From the NCBI GenBank assembly GCA_021442155.1, contig CM038218.1:61594268-61658267 (forward strand): 64,000 nt of DNA, in the 5' to 3' direction. Below are positions 61,428 through 64,000 of the stretch, one piece after another (the first letter of the stretch is position 1; every line of letters starts with the position of its first letter). Source of the stretch: Cymbidium sinense (taxonomy: Eukaryota; Streptophyta; Magnoliopsida; Asparagales; Orchidaceae). A model generated the notes under the pieces. The model worked only from the letters and a program-made list of their open reading frames with translations. It ran no database searches and was not told the origin of the DNA. Position numbers and translations under genes: made by a program.

Positions 61428-64000
61428 TGTTGTCCTCATTTTTAGAATGAGCTCTCAGCCCCTCCATCTTAGACATAGGATTTCTCTTAGATACTAAGAG
61501 TTCCTTAGTCTTAAGACACTTCTAGTGAACACTTAACCTAACCCTAGAGACTTAGAAGAGTTAGCCATAGGAATAGAGATAGCCAAATTAAATATAAATT
61601 CAAATCAATCAAACTAAATCCAAATTCCAAAAATCTTTCCCGAGCCCTTTGATTCCCTCTTATGGACTTAGCTCAAATCAAATCTAAATCAATTTAAATT
61701 CAAAAAATTTTCTCATAACCCATTTATATTCTCATTTATATTCACATATATAAATGAAATAAAAATTCAAATATCCAAAACTAAATTCAAAACTCAAACT
61801 CAAATTCAACCAAAATCCAACCTAAGTCTTTCAAGTCAAATTCTTGAACTTAGCCAAATCAAACTCAAATCAAGCCAAACCCTTGATTTTTCTTCATGAT
61901 TCAATCAATCTTTCAATCATGAATCCAAATATAAATATAAACTTCAATCACCAAACCAAAACTAAATTCAAAAATCAAACCCAAGTCAAACACATGTTCA
62001 CCCTTTGAACTTGAAATTATCAAATGAATCAAAACCCATTTGACTTCAAATCTCTTGCAAAAATATTTTTCAATCATAAGTCCATATGTGAGTTCAACCA
62101 AACTTGAATCAAGCCTTGATCAAGCCAATTGACTCACTTAGGCTCACTTGACCCAAAGTGACCTAAAGTACCCCTTATGAGCCAAATTCTAATCCTAACA
62201 AAATTAGATTGAACTAAGCCCATCTAAGCCTCACATTGTGAGAATTAATCATCATGAGATGATCAATCACTCAAATTAGGTCAAACCAAGTCAAACTTAA
62301 GGGTTGACCAAGTCAACACTTAGTCAAAATGAAACCTAAACTAGCCAAAATCCACCATAGGCCAAATTGATGGAAACCATTGATCAAAACTAATTCATGA
62401 TCAATGTTTGAACTTGACCAAGTTATCATTTGAGCCTAATCTAGGCCAATTGGCTACTTGACCCAAGTTGACCCAATTTGACCTAAAAAGTCAAAATGTG
62501 TCAAAACTTGAACTAAGCCAAATTGATTGAAACCAATGGGTCAAGTTCATTCCAAATCACTTGTTGAACTTGACCAAAGCCTCAATTGGCCAACTAGACC
62601 AAACCTAACCTAATTAAGAATGAACCCAACTTGACCTAAAAGGTCAGATTGAGCCAAAATCAAATGAAACCAAAATTGATTGGAAATAAAGGTACCAAAT
62701 CATTTAAAATGACCAACGAAACCTAAACCAACCCATGACCTAACCCAAATATGTCAAATGGTCAAATTGGTCAACTTGACCTATTTGACCTAAATGAAAT
62801 CAAATGAACCAAATCCAAATATAAACCAAAGATACCAAAATATTTCAAATGGTCATATGAACTTGACCCAACCTTTGGTTTGACCCAATTTGACCAATTG
62901 GTCAACTTGACCCAAGTTGACCCATTTTGACCTAAATGGGTCAACATGAGCCAAATCATATCAAATCAATTTGAAATTCATTGAAACTTGGCCCAACCCA
63001 TTTTTCAATCATACCAAACATATTCAAACTAAAATCAAAGCTAAATGACCATTTTATCCCTAGGCCATAGGATTACCTAAAATCAAAACTACTTGGAATT
63101 TGGTCAATTCCATTTTATGGATACTTGGCATCCTCTTAGTGGACCAAATGGCCACTAATGAGGATAGTGCACATGACCCAGTGGGTTTGGGTCAGCCAAA
63201 CCCAACCCAATGTCCAAATTGACCACCAAATAGGATTTTCTCCACATGGGATCACTCCCACTCTCATTTCAAGCACATGGAAGCTTCACTACTTCACTCC
63301 ACACCCAAAACTGAATCACATGCCACCCCTAACAGCCTAATAAACTCATCCAATCTGATCAATTAATCAAAAATGGCAAAGGGAAGCTTTGCCATCTGAT
63401 CCATCTAGGGGAGATATACTCCCCCTAATTCAAGTTCATTCACACACACTCATACTCGTTTGACTGAGAGAGACCTAAGGCATGCTCCCAAAGCTCCCTC
63501 AAGCAATCCCCAAGCATTTGGCATTCTCCATTTTCGAATTCCTTCAAACTAAAAATAGGGGAGGCTAAAGCAATTTCCAACTCATCCAATACATAATATC
63601 AATCCAATTCCTATTGCAAGCACTCTCAGGGAACCTAATCGAACTCATCCAAACCTTCTTCCAAGCTTCAAAGGCAAGGGAGGTGGGAGCTAGACCACGA
63701 CCATGAGCATTTGAAGAGGAGCTTGGTCCATAGGAAGATCCACTTCATTTCAAGGCTTGAAACTTTTAATAGAGCTTCATCTCTACTAGATGAAGCTACC
63801 TCCACAGTTAGGAGCATTGGTGATAGCCTCCGGGAGGGCATGGATCAAAACCGAGCCAATAATAGGTAGTGTGTGGTCCTTTGTGAAAGAAATTTTCAAA
63901 TAATGTAAAATTAACCATTAGATCTACTTGTGCTTACTCCTAGATGGTGTGAGTAAAATTTGAGCTCAATCCGAGCTTAATCGAGCATGGATCTTACCCT
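61428..64000 (+). mobile_element. Subfamily B LTR, 5' part, runs off the window
   Basis: It begins TGTTGTCCTCATTTTTAGAA after GATCT (61423-61427) and follows solo LTR B (14734 onward) block for block. The order is the GAGCTCTCAGCCCCTCC start, a deletion of part of the early U3, the hairpin near 61735, the TTGACC zone 62110-62960, the AAGCTTTGCC...GGGGAGATATACTCCCC block near 63380-63425, and the CTTAATCGAGC stretch at the edge (equal to about 17480 in B). The 3' end is not visible. Confidence 0.8.
62110..62960. repeat. TTGACC-rich zone of the right-hand LTR B
   Basis: Clusters of TTGACC/GGTCAA, densest at 62740-62945, nearly superposable on 16240-16450 of solo LTR B. Confidence 0.6.

Overview
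The window is plant nuclear DNA. It is AT-rich and repeat-dominated, with no host gene I can support, no rRNA or tRNA gene and no CRISPR array. The evidence is a plant-type Ty3/gypsy element of the Tat/Ogre kind (a primer-binding site of the tRNA-Arg type, a protease/RT remnant, and very long LTRs with 5-bp target duplications), an hAT transposon and long AT microsatellites. I cannot name the species; a flowering plant with a repeat-rich genome fits.

Bases 1-11144 are ordinary intergenic DNA carrying two older insertions. The first (about 1877-6190) is a probable non-autonomous LTR retrotransposon: two diverged direct repeats flank a non-coding interior with a minisatellite, a GC-richer block and a 144-bp (AT)n tract. 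The second (7654-9999) is an hAT-type DNA transposon with 18-bp terminal inverted repeats (17/18 match) and an 8-bp target duplication (7/8 match), but no transposase.

Bases 11145-64000 are one nest of giant LTR retrotransposon copies of a single family (LTR start TGTTGACCTCA, end CACCACA or TCACA). Element 1 begins at 11145. Its roughly 8.4-kb 5' LTR is split by two solo LTRs: a 7.5-kb one on the plus strand (14734-22246, TSD CCTAA) and a 7.8-kb one on the minus strand (26351-34151, TSD ACCAT). Its primer-binding site is at 34862, followed by a leader full of hairpin repeats and the start of an unrecognised ORF. That ORF is cut at 37493 by element 2. Element 2 has an 8.2-kb 5' LTR, itself split by an 8.2-kb solo LTR (43591-51805, TSD TTAGT/CTAGT). 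It then has a primer-binding site at 53926, the same hairpin leader, a broken gag-end/protease frame and a broken reverse transcriptase. Its RT is cut at 59694 by a third LTR. That LTR is cut at 60167 by a divergent LTR start, which is cut at 61428 by another LTR running out of the window. Each event lands inside the previous copy, so the right side is five layers deep.

Nothing here looks capable of making functional protein: every retroelement frame has stops, frameshifts or truncations. The most interesting signals are non-coding. The leader of both elements carries an array of about 18-20 short hairpins whose stems change sequence between copies while staying paired. The LTRs carry dense TTGACC (W-box-like) clusters, a conserved TATAAGGGTAG hairpin, a conserved hairpin about 90-165 bp from the LTR 3' end, expandable 230-270-bp internal repeats, and a middle module that differs between copies.
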